From: Deltaproteobacteria bacterium
Lineage (GTDB): Bacteria; Desulfobacterota; Desulfobacteria; Desulfobacterales; UBA11574
Reading direction: 5' to 3'
DNA length: 6,264 nucleotides
Assembly: GCA_019314155.1 (NCBI GenBank)
Contig: JAFCZV010000118.1
Location: forward strand, 1 to 6,264
The notes beneath the pieces are model-generated. The model made no database searches. It was given only the letters and a program-made list of their open reading frames with translations, and had not been told where the DNA came from. Made by a program: the position numbers and the translations under genes. Shown piece after piece: positions 6,126-6,264 of this stretch; positions within the stretch are counted from its first letter, which is position 1; the number at the start of each line of letters is the position of its first letter.

Positions 6126-6264
6126 AATATACAACATGGATTATATCAACAAGCCCGAGAAAATTTCCAGAAATGTCTTCTATAAAATACCATGTGAAAA
6201 TCGGGAAAATCAAGAAGGCGGGGTCCCGCTGAGACATCAAAGGTTAAATACTATGTTCGGTCTT
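6115..6264 (+). CDS. Possible 5' end of a plus-strand gene, cut by the window edge
   Basis: From an ATG at 6115 the frame stays open for 50 codons to the window edge; a TAG at 6106-6108 closes it upstream. AGGG at 6107-6110 could serve as its ribosome binding site. I recognise no domain in the first 46 residues, which are polar and unremarkable. An alternative start in the same frame is the ATG at 6253, preceded by AAAGG (6239-6243) at a 9-nt spacing, encoding MFGL before the window ends. MFGL opens many TatA/TatB-type Tat translocase subunits, but four residues are not enough for a call. If 6253 is the true start, 6049-6252 is the divergent intergenic region. Confidence 0.25.
   Translation, partial: MAPIIYNMDYINKPEKISRNVFYKIPCENRENQEGGVPLRHQRLNTMFGL
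6124..6152 (-). promoter_or_regulatory. Candidate promoter of the zinc-ribbon/trmL operon
   Basis: On the minus strand TTGTTG (6152-6147) is separated by 17 nt from TATTAT (6129-6124), which matches the -10 consensus at 5 of 6 positions. The -35 box is weak at 3 of 6. Transcription would start near 6117, giving a leader of about 70 nt before the ATG at 6048. The region is AT-rich, so a chance match is possible. Confidence 0.35.

Noticed and set aside
6123..6128. Perfect plus-strand TATAAT as a promoter for the right-edge frame
   Set aside because: No -35 match lies 16-18 nt upstream and there is no extended -10 TG; it also overlaps the better supported minus-strand promoter.
1..6264. CRISPR array, tRNA, rRNA, insertion sequence or phage module
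   Set aside because: No regularly spaced repeats, no cloverleaf or rRNA-like sequence, and no transposase, integrase or phage protein motif seen in any frame.

Overview
The window reads as ordinary chromosomal DNA from an anaerobic, probably sulfate-reducing bacterium of the Desulfobacterota (former Deltaproteobacteria). This is an inference: the formate-tetrahydrofolate ligase looks like the form I associate with sulfate reducers that run the Wood-Ljungdahl pathway, and the ABC pair and zinc-ribbon protein also resemble deltaproteobacterial families. No phage, transposase, CRISPR, rRNA or tRNA signal was seen.

Left part (2-3050, + strand): two overlapping genes encode the halves of a heterodimeric ABC exporter. 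The first is cut by the window edge, leaving its last two membrane helices and its ATPase domain. The second is complete and has an unusual insert of about 70 residues between TM1 and TM2. Sequence changes in both halves fall in the same composite ATP site: Asp replaces the catalytic Glu in subunit 1, and the signature is ISSGE in subunit 2. The pair should therefore have one degenerate and one consensus ATP site.

Middle (3051-5211): a gene-free stretch of 329 bases holds a short palindromic repeat-like block, a weak terminator candidate, a good sigma70-like promoter and a leader of about 190 nt. It precedes fhs (3380-5143), which has a strong ribosome binding site and ends at a textbook intrinsic terminator (13-bp perfect stem plus seven T).

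Right part (5210-6264): a convergent minus-strand pair encodes a double zinc-ribbon protein and then a TrmL-type tRNA 2'-O-methyltransferase, 17 nt apart and probably co-transcribed. Upstream of them, 6049-6264 holds a likely minus-strand promoter overlapped by repeated ATAGGG half-sites, and a plus-strand open frame that runs off the window. That frame may include a new gene starting at 6253, 12 bases before the edge.

The four identifiable functions (export, C1 metabolism, tRNA wobble methylation, a small zinc protein) do not obviously form one pathway. I found no convincing undescribed system. The best leads are the insert in the second ABC subunit, the altered substrate motif in Fhs, the structured leader and repeat block before fhs, and the operator-like region at the right end.
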